Assembly: GCF_020089865.1 (NCBI RefSeq)
Contig: NZ_JAIRBM010000027.1
Span: 1 to 55,190 of the forward strand
Direction: 5' to 3'
Origin: Microvirga puerhi
Lineage (GTDB): Bacteria > Pseudomonadota > Alphaproteobacteria > Rhizobiales > Beijerinckiaceae
Length of the DNA: 55,190 nucleotides
The position numbers and the translations under genes were made by a program. Shown in pieces: positions 1 through 8,053 of the stretch (position 1 is its first letter; each line of letters opens with the position of its first letter). The notes beneath the pieces were generated by a model. It was not told the DNA's origin and made no database searches. It saw only the letters and a list, made by a program, of their open reading frames with translations.

Positions 1-1420
1 TACCGGTTTGCCGCAGATCGAGAAGGCGCCTCACTTTGCCCTCCCGACCCATGCGCGTGTATTCCGCTAGCTCGCCGTTCTCCGCAATCTCGACGCTCAC
101 GCGAACGCCCAGGTCCTTGTGGAGCGCACGTTCCATATCGCCTTGCAGAGTGTCGGCGTTCACGTCAGGGGAGCGCCGCTCCACGCGCACGATCATCTCC
201 TCATGCCGACCTAGTCCCTCACCTTCGTAATAGGCCACGCATAGGAAGTCACCTGTGGTCCGTGGATCTTTCGTGATGGCATTCTGGCAGGCGAGAGGAA
301 AGACATTCGTTCCGCGCAGCTTCACCATCTCGTCTGCGCGCCCGAGGAATGTTGACATCTTGCGCGTGCACAGGCCGCATTGACATTCTGAACGTTCGGA
401 GACGATGAGCACATCCCTCAGATCGTAGCGGATGAACGGCGGCACAGACCTGTGAAGGCTCGTTGCGACGAAACTGCCCCGGCTTCCGAGAGGAAGTGAG
501 GCGCCGCTGTCCACATCTACCGTTTCCACAAAGATCGTATCTTCGCTGATGTGCTTGCTGTCCTGGGCCTGGCACTCGAAAGCGATCAGTCCGATCTCAT
601 GCGTACCGTAATTGTCGTAGACCGGCGCTCCCCAGGCCTCCTGGAGGGCTTTGCGCAGATGCCCCTCTACATCAGGCCCGAGATAGGAATGGAGATACTT
701 GGTCTTAAGGGAGTGCAGATCGAATTTCGTGGCAGCAGCGACTTCCGCAATGCGGCCGAGATATTCACCACGTGTGAACCACCCGTTGACTCCCCAGGCC
801 TTCGCGTATTCCAGCTGCCGTTCCGTTGATGTGACAACGCCCGATCCGCAGGTCACAGGCACACAGCCGAGCCAGTGGTGAAGGGCGGTGTATGCGTTCC
901 ATGCGGCGTTCGCCAGGGAGTTCGTATAGGTGATCTGCACGATATCGCCGGGCCGAGCTCCCTGCGCGTAGAAGGCTCTCGCCATTTGAACGGCTTGTAC
1001 TTCCCAGGCGATCGGATCGAACAGTGTGGTCCGCGGAAGACCGGTGGTTCCACTGCTCGTCTGGAGCTTCAGTGGCATCTGCCCGAAGCCTTCACGGCCG
1101 AATGGATGATGGTTTCCGAAAGGTGGCGCCTCGGCGATCGCTGTGCGCAGATCGTCGCTATTGAAGGTCGGGATACGTTCGATATGCTCAAGCGACGTTA
1201 CATCGCCCGGCTCGAGGCCGGCCGCCGTCCAGCGCTTTCGGTAAAATGGAATCGCCCAAGCATCCCTGACACGTTCCAGGAACCGATGCCCCTGAAGCGC
1301 GCGCAGGGCGTCAGACGAGAGGATCCCGTGGGTCGCTTCATAATGGGGTGGTGGCGGATAGTCCGCCATGAATGCGTTCCAGTCAACGGATTGCCAATAA
1401 TAAGGAATGCTGCCCGACAT
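1..1420 (-). CDS. Phenylacetate-CoA-ligase-type AMP-forming acyl-CoA ligase, 3' end off the window
   Basis: The minus strand is open from an ATG at 1418-1420 to the window edge (473 codons, no stop). The frame carries the adenylate-forming P-loop SSGTTGLPRTT near residue 130, the motif YDNYGTHEIG near residue 270 where PaaK-family enzymes have Y-x-x-T-E, and a C-terminal GRADEMVKLRGTNVFP block followed by the small C-terminal domain. These are PaaK features. The family activates aryl or other carboxylic acids to CoA thioesters with ATP in the cytoplasm; the substrate cannot be read from the sequence. It starts 45 bases after the permease gene stop and probably ends the same minus-strand operon (binding protein, ATPase, permease, ligase), which suggests that the imported compound is activated by CoA. 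The ATG is preceded by GGTGGA. The family call is firm; the substrate is unknown. Confidence 0.85.
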   Translation of the reverse strand, partial: MSGSIPYYWQSVDWNAFMADYPPPPHYEATHGILSSDALRALQGHRFLERVRDAWAIPFYRKRWTAAGLEPGDVTSLEHIERIPTFNSDDLRTAIAEAPPFGNHHPFGREGFGQMPLKLQTSSGTTGLPRTTLFDPIAWEVQAVQMARAFYAQGARPGDIVQITYTNSLANAAWNAYTALHHWLGCVPVTCGSGVVTSTERQLEYAKAWGVNGWFTRGEYLGRIAEVAAATKFDLHSLKTKYLHSYLGPDVEGHLRKALQEAWGAPVYDNYGTHEIGLIAFECQAQDSKHISEDTIFVETVDVDSGASLPLGSRGSFVATSLHRSVPPFIRYDLRDVLIVSERSECQCGLCTRKMSTFLGRADEMVKLRGTNVFPLACQNAITKDPRTTGDFLCVAYYEGEGLGRHEEMIVRVERRSPDVNADTLQGDMERALHKDLGVRVSVEIAENGELAEYTRMGREGKVRRLLDLRQTG

Positions 1421-1465
1421 CGTCTTGTTGTCCACCAAAGGTCTTTCTTTGCACGCTTTAAAGGT

Positions 1466-3202
1466 TCAGGCGCCGCTTCGCCCGCGGGTCGCAAGAATCT
1501 GCACCGGCAGGACGATCACCAGGAGCCCGAGGACGAGAAGAACGGCCATGGCCGCTGCACCCGGAAGATCGGGAAAATCCCACATCATCCAGATTGCGGA
1601 GGCGAGAACCACGTTGCTGCTCGTCATCAGCACGAGCGGGATCGTCAGGTCGCGGGAGGTATGCGCTGCCACGAAGAGCCATCCGCTCAGGAATTGGACC
1701 CGCAGGAGCGGCAGCGTGATGCATCTGAAGGACGTCCACCAGCTCGCGCCACAGACGGTGGCCGCGTCGCCGAGTTCTTTGTGGAGTTGGGTCAGGGCGC
1801 TCGTCATGGTGCGCGTGGCGAACGCGAGCTGGACGGTGACGCTGGAGAGAACGAGGATCCAGATCGTGCCGTAGACCGGCGTGCGGATGTAGACCAGCAG
1901 GATCGCGATCACCATGACGACCGGCGGGATCGCTGTCGGCGCAAAGGCGAGAACGTCGAGAATCCGGGCCGCCAGTCCCCGATCCCGCACTGAGAACCAG
2001 GCGATGAGCGATCCGAGGAACATGACCAGGGTCGCACTGGCGAACACGAGGACCAGAGTATTGATGATAGCTTGCTGCGCGAAGGGAGAGGCGAGAGCCC
2101 GGCTGTAATTGTCGAAGGACAGACTCCCGAGAGCGGCAAGGCTGGGCACTTGGTAGGATGCCGTGAAGCTGGTCCAGAAAATCATGAGTAGAGGCAGGAT
2201 CATGACCCCGAACAATGCGAATACGATGCATGTTACGGGAAGGCGCCAAACGCCGAGTTTCTGCCGTCGCGGGCGGAAGGCTTTCCCGGTGACGACGCGA
2301 TATTTCTCGCCGGTCCCCACACACCGGAAATAGACCCACATGAGAAGACACGCGAGTCCGAGCAGACACACACCGAAGGCCGAGGAGAGGCCGTAGTTCG
2401 GAATGCCGGTGGTAGGCGAGGCTAGAAGATAGACGCGCGTGCTCAGCACGCGGATCTGAGCCGAAAGGCCGACGATGAACGGAATCTCGAAGGCTTGTAC
2501 GACAATCATCACCATAAAGATGCCGACCGACAGGATGCCAGGGATCAGTAGTGGCAGCGTGATCCGCCGCATCACGGTGAAGGACCGGCTGCCATGGACG
2601 TGCCCCGCGCTTTCGAGCTGAGGATCCATGTTGGAGAAAAGGCCGCCGAGCATGACATAGGCAGTGGGGAACACGCTGAACGCAGTGATGATGATCAGCG
2701 ACCAGAACGAATAGATTGTGAAGAGTGGGCTCGTGAGGCCTAATGCCGCTCGTGCAAGGACGTTGAGAGCTCCGTTGCCGGGATTAATCAGGAGGACCCA
2801 TCCAAAGCCGATCACAAGTGGAGGAACGGCCATCCACGAGAATAGGAAGACTCGGATGACGGTTGCGCCCGGCATGTCCGTACGCTCCGTCAGCCACGCG
2901 ACGAGAGCAGCTGCCCCGACTCCGAGCAGTACGCTTCCGCCCGCATAGGCGATCGTCGTCGTCAAAAGCGTGAAGGTATCGTTGCCTGCGAAGATCTGCC
3001 GAAAATTGGCGAAGGTGAAAGCGGAGGTTTCGAACGGAAGAACATCCTGAGGCGCCAGGCTGGCGCGAAGCAGGACGATCACCGGTCCGAGAACGAGGAT
3101 CGCGACGACGACGAGCAGAGCGATTTTGATCAGACTTGGGCTGGCGAGGAACGTCCAGCGGGCCGTTCCGGAAGGCTGTTCTGCCGAAACATCCGCCATC
3201 AT
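1466..3202 (-). CDS. ABC transporter permease, two fused permease domains (Fe3+/polyamine type)
   Basis: This 578-residue protein holds two copies of the binding-protein-dependent transport domain, each with about six membrane segments. One spans roughly residues 20-290 and the other 320-575. An EAA-type cytoplasmic loop is visible in each half (ESAGHVHGSRSFTVMRRITLP near 195 and GDAATVCGASWWTSFRCITLP near 490). Such double permeases are typical of FbpB/AfuB and some spermidine-like importers, where one chain forms the whole inner-membrane pore. The ATG overlaps the TGA of the ATPase gene (ATGA), so the two are translationally coupled. Given the CoA ligase downstream, the cargo is more likely an organic anion than iron, but that is inference. 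Confidence 0.85.
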   Translation of the reverse strand: MMADVSAEQPSGTARWTFLASPSLIKIALLVVVAILVLGPVIVLLRASLAPQDVLPFETSAFTFANFRQIFAGNDTFTLLTTTIAYAGGSVLLGVGAAALVAWLTERTDMPGATVIRVFLFSWMAVPPLVIGFGWVLLINPGNGALNVLARAALGLTSPLFTIYSFWSLIIITAFSVFPTAYVMLGGLFSNMDPQLESAGHVHGSRSFTVMRRITLPLLIPGILSVGIFMVMIVVQAFEIPFIVGLSAQIRVLSTRVYLLASPTTGIPNYGLSSAFGVCLLGLACLLMWVYFRCVGTGEKYRVVTGKAFRPRRQKLGVWRLPVTCIVFALFGVMILPLLMIFWTSFTASYQVPSLAALGSLSFDNYSRALASPFAQQAIINTLVLVFASATLVMFLGSLIAWFSVRDRGLAARILDVLAFAPTAIPPVVMVIAILLVYIRTPVYGTIWILVLSSVTVQLAFATRTMTSALTQLHKELGDAATVCGASWWTSFRCITLPLLRVQFLSGWLFVAAHTSRDLTIPLVLMTSSNVVLASAIWMMWDFPDLPGAAAMAVLLVLGLLVIVLPVQILATRGRSGA

Positions 3203-4359
3203 GCTGCCAAGCCTTCGAGGTCTACGCTGCGTGCCGCGGACGAAACCGGATGGTCCTTATGAACGACAATGCAACGCTCGGCGGGTAGGGTGAGATAGAC
3301 CTTCTGTCCTTCCACTGGTGCTTCGAAGGTGTTCATCGTCACGACAAAGTCGTATCCCCCCGACAAGCAGACCCTCACCTCGATCTTTTCTCCAAGGAAC
3401 GTGACCGAAGAAACGTTTCCGGGAATCTGAGCTAGATCCCCCTGGGCATCCACCGGCTGCGTATGGATGATCGGTGCATTCGGCCTAATCACGAGGATGG
3501 CATCGTCTCCAGCCCTCAAGCCTGCGGCGACCTTGGCTTGGATCTGTCCGAATGGCGTCGTCGTCACGGCTCGATCGTTGTCCACGTCCGAGATCGTGCA
3601 CGCGACAAGATTACCGCTGCCCATGAAGTCGGCGGCGAAAGCCGAGTGCGGATTGAGGTAGATTTCCTTTGATGTGCCGACCTGGATGACCTTTCCGGCC
3701 CGCATGAGAGCGACCCTGTCGGACATGCCCATGGCTTCGACCTGATCATGCGTCACGAAAATGGCCGTGATGCCGATAGATTTGATCAGACGACGCAACT
3801 CGATGCGCATGGTGTCACGAAGCTTGGCGTCGAGGTTGCTGAGAGGTTCGTCGAGGAGGAGAAGGCGCGGCTTGTGAACGAGTGCGCGGGCGAGCGCGAT
3901 ACGCTGCTGCTGTCCTCCAGACAGCTGTGTCGCGGACCGGTTACCATAGCCTGCAAGCTCTACCATCGCGAGGGCATCGTCTACGCGTCTGGCAATCTGC
4001 TCGCGGCCAGGGTTGCGCCCGCGTTGAAGCAGCGGAAAGGCCACGTTCTCGGCAACACTCATATGAGGCCAGATCGCGTAGGACTGGAACACCATGCCAA
4101 GCCCCCGTTCGTTGGCGGGGAGATGAATGCGCTCGTCGCGGGAGTAGACCGTCTCTCCTCCGATGACGATGCGACCTGCGTCGGGGGTCTCAAGACCCGC
4201 GATGCATTGCAGCATCGTCGTCTTGCCGCAACCGCTGGGACCGAGCAGGGAGAAGATATCTCCCTGCTCGACGGACAAGGACACGGACTTCAACGCTTGA
4301 ACGGCTGCGCCTCCCGGCTGGGCCGGATACGTTCGTTCCAGATGGCTGACCTTCAGCAT
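3199..4359 (-). CDS. ABC transporter ATP-binding protein, PotA/FbpC type
   Basis: The 386-residue ATPase energises the adjacent fused permease. Visible motifs in order are Walker A GPSGCGKT (near 40), Q-loop MVFQSYAIWPH (near 90), signature LSGGQQQR (near 142), Walker B LLLLDEP (near 162) and switch region FVTHDQVEAM (near 195). A C-terminal TOBE-like regulatory domain of about 120 residues follows, as in PotA, FbpC and MalK. Cargo identity is not encoded here. The ATG at 4359 is preceded by GGAG; a GTG one codon upstream is also possible. The stop overlaps the start of the permease gene. The binding-protein gene lies 64 bases upstream in the same direction. Confidence 0.88.
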   Translation of the reverse strand: MLKVSHLERTYPAQPGGAAVQALKSVSLSVEQGDIFSLLGPSGCGKTTMLQCIAGLETPDAGRIVIGGETVYSRDERIHLPANERGLGMVFQSYAIWPHMSVAENVAFPLLQRGRNPGREQIARRVDDALAMVELAGYGNRSATQLSGGQQQRIALARALVHKPRLLLLDEPLSNLDAKLRDTMRIELRRLIKSIGITAIFVTHDQVEAMGMSDRVALMRAGKVIQVGTSKEIYLNPHSAFAADFMGSGNLVACTISDVDNDRAVTTTPFGQIQAKVAAGLRAGDDAILVIRPNAPIIHTQPVDAQGDLAQIPGNVSSVTFLGEKIEVRVCLSGGYDFVVTMNTFEAPVEGQKVYLTLPAERCIVVHKDHPVSSAARSVDLEGLAA

Positions 4360-4425
4360 CACTCCACTTTCTCAGGTAATGCGCATTGTCCGACACACGC
4401 GAGTTCCGGATCGAGTGAATAAAGC

Positions 4426-5514
4426 TCAGTTGGCGATCTGACCCGATATCATCTTCGAGATCGTCTGCCGGAGCTGTTCCGTGGACTTGATTTGCTCCAG
4501 AGAAGTCGGCGTCGCCATCTTGGCTTGGGTGCGAGCGATTTGCGCTGCAATCAGTTTGGCGATATCGGATGTAGGATCGCTGATGAGCGGAAGCGCTTCA
4601 TGCTGATTTGCAACCGCGACGCCCTCCGTCGTGAGCCATGCCAGGAACAGCCGTGCCGTATTCTTGTTAGGCGCATTCTCTGGCACGTAGGCATAGCCTT
4701 CGAACACGAAGACGTAGTCGTCAAACAGGCGGAATTTCTGTGGCTCGCCATTTTGCATGGTTCGCAGGGCAGCATGATAGGTTGTCACCCCGAATGGCAC
4801 CTGACCAACTGAGATCGCGCGACTCACGGCCGGCGTCCCTTGCTCGAGAACCGGTTTGTTGCGCAGGAGCTTCGAGGCGTAATCCTGCATCGCTTCCGGA
4901 CCGACCACATAGGCCATGGAAGGCAGTGGATTCAGGAAGGCCGAATTAATCGCCATCTTGCCCTGCCATTTCGGATCGAGAAGATCCGCTGTCGTCTTCG
5001 GCAGGCTAGACTCTTCGATGAGCGCGGGATTCCAGGCGAGACCATAAACCGCATCGAGCACTGGGAGTGCCTGTCCCCTCAACTCAGGAAGAACGGCATC
5101 GACGGCGCGCTGAATGCCGGGAAGCTGCTTCCCGAAGACCTCCGCCCAGGGATAGGAAATGACAAGATTGCGGGAAACCATGCTCGACACGTCCTCGGCG
5201 CTGCCGAGGCCGATAATGTCGATCGATCCACGTCCGCTTCCTGCCTCCGTGATTACACGAGTATTGGTAGCCGGCGCGTTGGCGGGAGCCCAATCGGGCT
5301 TTACCGATAGGCCGAAGCGCTTGTTGAAAGCTTCCGTAAGCGCGGCGATGGCCTGGGGGCGACCGGGGCTGCTCAGGCGGACGACAAGACCATTTTCCTT
5401 CTTCGCTGCCTCAAGAACAGATTCAAATGTCGGTGGCGTTGGTTGCGCCGAGACCGGCCCAATTACGCATGCCGTAAACACAGTTGCAAAAAAGGCGCTG
5501 AGCCGTCGAGCCAT
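4426..5514 (-). CDS. Extracellular solute-binding protein of the ABC importer
   Basis: This 362-residue protein starts with a Sec signal peptide (MARRLSAFFATVFTACVIG, cleavage near VSA-Q). It resembles the iron/polyamine-type (family 1/6) binding proteins: an ENGLVVRLSSPGRP start, a WNPALIEES region and a PKWQGKMAINS segment like the DPKWKGK motif of Fe3+-type binding proteins. It would capture the substrate in the periplasm and pass it to the fused permease. The reading frame extends further upstream, but the ATG at 5514 has a clear GGGAGG ribosome site seven bases before it and is the only start that puts the signal peptide at the N-terminus. It is the first gene of the minus-strand operon, divergent from the epimerase gene, with the 26-bp palindrome between them. 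Confidence 0.85.
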   Translation of the reverse strand: MARRLSAFFATVFTACVIGPVSAQPTPPTFESVLEAAKKENGLVVRLSSPGRPQAIAALTEAFNKRFGLSVKPDWAPANAPATNTRVITEAGSGRGSIDIIGLGSAEDVSSMVSRNLVISYPWAEVFGKQLPGIQRAVDAVLPELRGQALPVLDAVYGLAWNPALIEESSLPKTTADLLDPKWQGKMAINSAFLNPLPSMAYVVGPEAMQDYASKLLRNKPVLEQGTPAVSRAISVGQVPFGVTTYHAALRTMQNGEPQKFRLFDDYVFVFEGYAYVPENAPNKNTARLFLAWLTTEGVAVANQHEALPLISDPTSDIAKLIAAQIARTQAKMATPTSLEQIKSTEQLRQTISKMISGQIAN

Positions 5515-5691
5515 GAATTCCTCCCAGAGCGGACCGATTGTAAGATGGGAGCAAATTGGCGAAGTCGCCCCCGGTTTTTCGTGGTCTATGCTTCCGGCTC
5601 TTTCGGCCGGTTCGCGATGAATCTTAACAGAGGCGGGGAAGCTAAGGCCCATCGCGCAATCGAGCATACCTCATATGGACGAGACCGCTTA

Positions 5692-5717
5692 TCCAATGAT
5701 CCTGCAGGATCATTGGA
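5692..5717. promoter_or_regulatory. 26-bp perfect palindrome, probable operator
   Basis: Thirteen bases, TCCAATGATCCTG, are followed immediately by their exact reverse complement. The site lies between the divergent binding-protein gene (start 5514) and epimerase gene (start 5841), where a dimeric repressor or activator would act. The regulator family is not evident. No A/T run follows on either side, so a terminator is unlikely. Confidence 0.6.
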
Positions 5718-5840
5718 CAATAGTCGATCAGGGTCGGAGGGCAGTTCCCAATCTCCCATTCGTCTACTCGATCCGGACGATGCACAGGCAAGCGATGCCA
5801 TCCGTAATGCTGTAGAAACATGCTTCCCAGGAGGTCGCGT

Positions 5841-6749
5841 ATGAGGATCCTGATCGTCGGCGGAACAGGGATGATCGGTGGCCATGCTGCGGATTTTCTC
5901 GCCGCACAAGGAAATTCTGTCACGATTGCGGCTCGCAGGCCGCCGCCGCCCATGGTACCCATGGCGAAATATCCGGTCCTCCTCGGTGATTACACGCAGG
6001 GCACTTTCTCCGAGAGCGACTTGGCGTCCTTCGATGCCGTTCTCTTCGCAGCGGGCAACGATATCAGGCATCTGCCAAAGGGGATGGACGAGCAGGAATT
6101 CTGGAGCCGAACCCAAATCGAGGGCGTTCCGCAATTCGTCTCACTGGCGAGACGCGCCGGTGTCCGGCGCGTCGTGCAGCTCGGCAGCTATTACCATCAG
6201 GTGATGCCGCACCTGATCGGGGAGAGCGCCTATGTTCGCGCGCGGCACCTTGCCGACGAGGGGGCGCGTGCGCTGGCGACCCCGGATTTCAATGTCTCGA
6301 CACTCAATCCTCCCTCAATCGTGGGCGTCATGCCTGGAGTTCCGGCCAAGCGCTATGAAACTCTGACGGCATGGGCGAAAGGACGGCTCCCTGAGATTCC
6401 TGATTATGCTCCAATCGGGGGCACGAACTATATGTCCGTACGTTCCCTTTGCGAGGCGATCTGGGGCGCGTTGCGATTTGCAGAATCGGGTAGGGCCTAC
6501 CTAATTGGCGACGTCAATCTCTCCTTCCGCGATTTCTTCCAGATGATTTTCGATGCGGCCGGCGGCTCCCGCCACCTGCAAGAGCGGGATCAGGAGCACC
6601 CCTTGCTGCCAGATGCCTTCATTATTCCGGGCCGTGGCCGGGTTCTTGCTTATGAGCCTGATCCGACCGAGACGGCTCTCCTCGGCTATACGCGGGGGGA
6701 TTTGAGGCGGGCCGTGAATGAGATCGTAACCCTATTCGGTGAGACATGA
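5841..6749 (+). CDS. NAD-dependent epimerase/dehydratase family protein
   Basis: The 302-residue protein opens with the Rossmann motif ILIVGGTGMIGGHAADFLAAQG, which is that of extended short-chain dehydrogenases. A serine-containing LGSYYHQ stretch near residue 115 follows, but the usual YxxxK is not obvious; the nearest candidate is YVRARHL. A reductase or isomerase role on a small metabolite or sugar is likely, with the substrate unknown. The start at 5841 has GGAGGT seven bases upstream. The next gene overlaps its stop (ATGA), so the two form a coupled pair on the plus strand divergent from the ABC operon. Confidence 0.75.
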   Translation: MRILIVGGTGMIGGHAADFLAAQGNSVTIAARRPPPPMVPMAKYPVLLGDYTQGTFSESDLASFDAVLFAAGNDIRHLPKGMDEQEFWSRTQIEGVPQFVSLARRAGVRRVVQLGSYYHQVMPHLIGESAYVRARHLADEGARALATPDFNVSTLNPPSIVGVMPGVPAKRYETLTAWAKGRLPEIPDYAPIGGTNYMSVRSLCEAIWGALRFAESGRAYLIGDVNLSFRDFFQMIFDAAGGSRHLQERDQEHPLLPDAFIIPGRGRVLAYEPDPTETALLGYTRGDLRRAVNEIVTLFGET

Positions 6750-7204
6750 GCGAGCTATCGGAAGAACTCCTCCTCGGGGTCGCTCTGCGCGGTGTCGCTG
6801 AACGTTATGCCCTGGCAGCGGACATCGGGGACGGCGATCTGTTCGCGGCTCAGTTCACGCAAGACGGGGTGCTGGAATCCCCGCGGGGCCTGTTCAAGGG
6901 GCATGCCTCTCTGGTCACCGTGCCGAATTTGCTTCGAGAGCGCTATGCAGAAACCTTCCATGCCGTTCACAATCAGGTTGTCCATCCTGCAGGGGAGGGG
7001 ACGCGGGCTATCACGTACTGCATCGCGCGGCATTTCTGGCGTGGCGAGGTCGATGATCTTCTCTGTTATGAGATGACGATACGCTATCTGGATCAGTTCG
7101 CTCGCGAGATGGGGCAATGGCGTCTATCACAGCGAAAGCTCATCGTTCTCGGTACTCGCACGTTTCCCATGGAAGCGGCAGCGTCTTTCGCGCCGCAGGG
7201 CTAA
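6746..7204 (+). CDS. SnoaL-like (NTF2-fold) protein
   Basis: This 152-residue protein has the layout of the SnoaL-like polyketide-cyclase/NTF2 fold: an N-terminal helix (VALRGVAERYALAADIGDGD), then DLFAAQFTQDGVLESPRGLFKGHASLV, then a strand-rich half with FHAVHNQVV and a C-terminal W-R-L-S strand. Members are small isomerases, dehydratases or binding domains. D27 and H70-like polar residues sit where family active sites lie, but no reaction can be assigned. The ATG overlaps the epimerase stop by four bases, so translation is coupled and a shared pathway is likely. Confidence 0.7.
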   Translation: MSELSEELLLGVALRGVAERYALAADIGDGDLFAAQFTQDGVLESPRGLFKGHASLVTVPNLLRERYAETFHAVHNQVVHPAGEGTRAITYCIARHFWRGEVDDLLCYEMTIRYLDQFAREMGQWRLSQRKLIVLGTRTFPMEAAASFAPQG

Positions 7205-7231
7205 GGGATCCGAGTTGCGGGCATCGGTCAC

Positions 7232-7390
7232 GTGTTACCACTGGAATTGTCCAGCAAGGTCGCACTGATCACTGGATGTGGGCAGATGCCGGACTGCCCG
7301 TTGGGCTGGATGATCGGTCTATCGATCCTGATCGACGTCGGCTATACGCCCCACGATGTGTCCGTCTCGCTGCGCGATCGAATGGATTGA
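7232..7390 (+). pseudogene. Possible short-chain dehydrogenase N-terminal remnant
   Basis: A GTG-started frame of 52 codons reads LSSKVALITGCGQ and then a helix-like stretch LGWMIGLSILIDVG, followed by a stop. The first part matches the cofactor-binding start of classical SDR enzymes (KVALITGxxxGIG), and the following helix keeps the expected spacing with altered residues. The catalytic half is absent, and the 3' end overlaps the oppositely oriented carbonic-anhydrase-like gene. It is best read as the stump of an SDR gene that once continued this plus-strand operon. A chance match over such a short stretch is possible. Confidence 0.3.
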
Positions 7391-7917
7391 GTGTCCGAGG
7401 ACATGTTCTTTCTGAACATTCGAGCGAGATCGGCATAGCGCGCCGGGCCGCGTCGAATCATCGTCTCCTCCTTCTCTGTGAGAGCGCGGACGCGTCGCGC
7501 AGGTCTTCCTGCCCACAACTCTCCCGACTTGACGCGCTTGCCGGGCGTGACGAAGCTGCCAGCTGCTACAAAGGCGCCGCTTTCAACAACAGCGCCGTCG
7601 AGGATCATGGCCTGCATACCGACAAAGGATCCCGATTCGATGCGGCATCCATGGATCATGGCCATATGACCGATGAGCACGTCGTTACCAATGAACGTAT
7701 CCATCGGAGGATCGCCCACATGGACAACGGAGTTGTCCTGGATGTTCGAGCCCGTACCGATATGAATCCGGTTGAAGTCTCCGCGCAGGACGACACCGTA
7801 CCAGATCGAGCTGCCAGCGCCGATTTCCACATCTCCGACGATGGTGGCGTTGGGAGCGATAAACGCATCCTCAGCGATGCGTGGCGCGAAGCCCCCGAAG
7901 TGCACGATCAACCCCAT
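7342..7917 (-). CDS. Gamma-carbonic-anhydrase / PaaY-type hexapeptide-repeat protein
   Basis: The 191-residue protein is a left-handed beta-helix built from hexapeptide repeats (IAPNATIVGDVEIGAGSS and onward). The three zinc-ligand histidines of the gamma-CA family are in place: VVHV near 67, IGH near 84 and IHGC near 89. The R-G-D (VVLRGDFN) and NIQDNS segments are also present. Relatives are bacterial gamma carbonic anhydrases and the PaaY thioesterase, which hydrolyses stalled CoA thioesters in phenylacetate catabolism. With a PaaK-type ligase in the same island, a PaaY-like role is attractive but unproven. ATG 7917 follows AAGGA with a seven-base gap; a GTG one codon earlier is possible. 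Confidence 0.82.
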   Translation of the reverse strand: MGLIVHFGGFAPRIAEDAFIAPNATIVGDVEIGAGSSIWYGVVLRGDFNRIHIGTGSNIQDNSVVHVGDPPMDTFIGNDVLIGHMAMIHGCRIESGSFVGMQAMILDGAVVESGAFVAAGSFVTPGKRVKSGELWAGRPARRVRALTEKEETMIRRGPARYADLARMFRKNMSSDTQSIRSRSETDTSWGV

Positions 7918-8053
7918 CACGATGTCCTTAATAAATTGGATTCATGACGGCCGTTCGAGCCGATCCCCATTTCATCCATCGAAATCCTGGCCGTCACGTA
8001 TTCGCGCTGCATATCGGCTGCGGCGCGTCGAGAGGACGGAACGGTACCTGCAT

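Noticed and set aside
875..1993. Long plus-strand frame opposite the CoA ligase and permease
   Set aside because: Its translation is Arg/His/Asp-rich and matches the antisense of two well-supported minus-strand genes.
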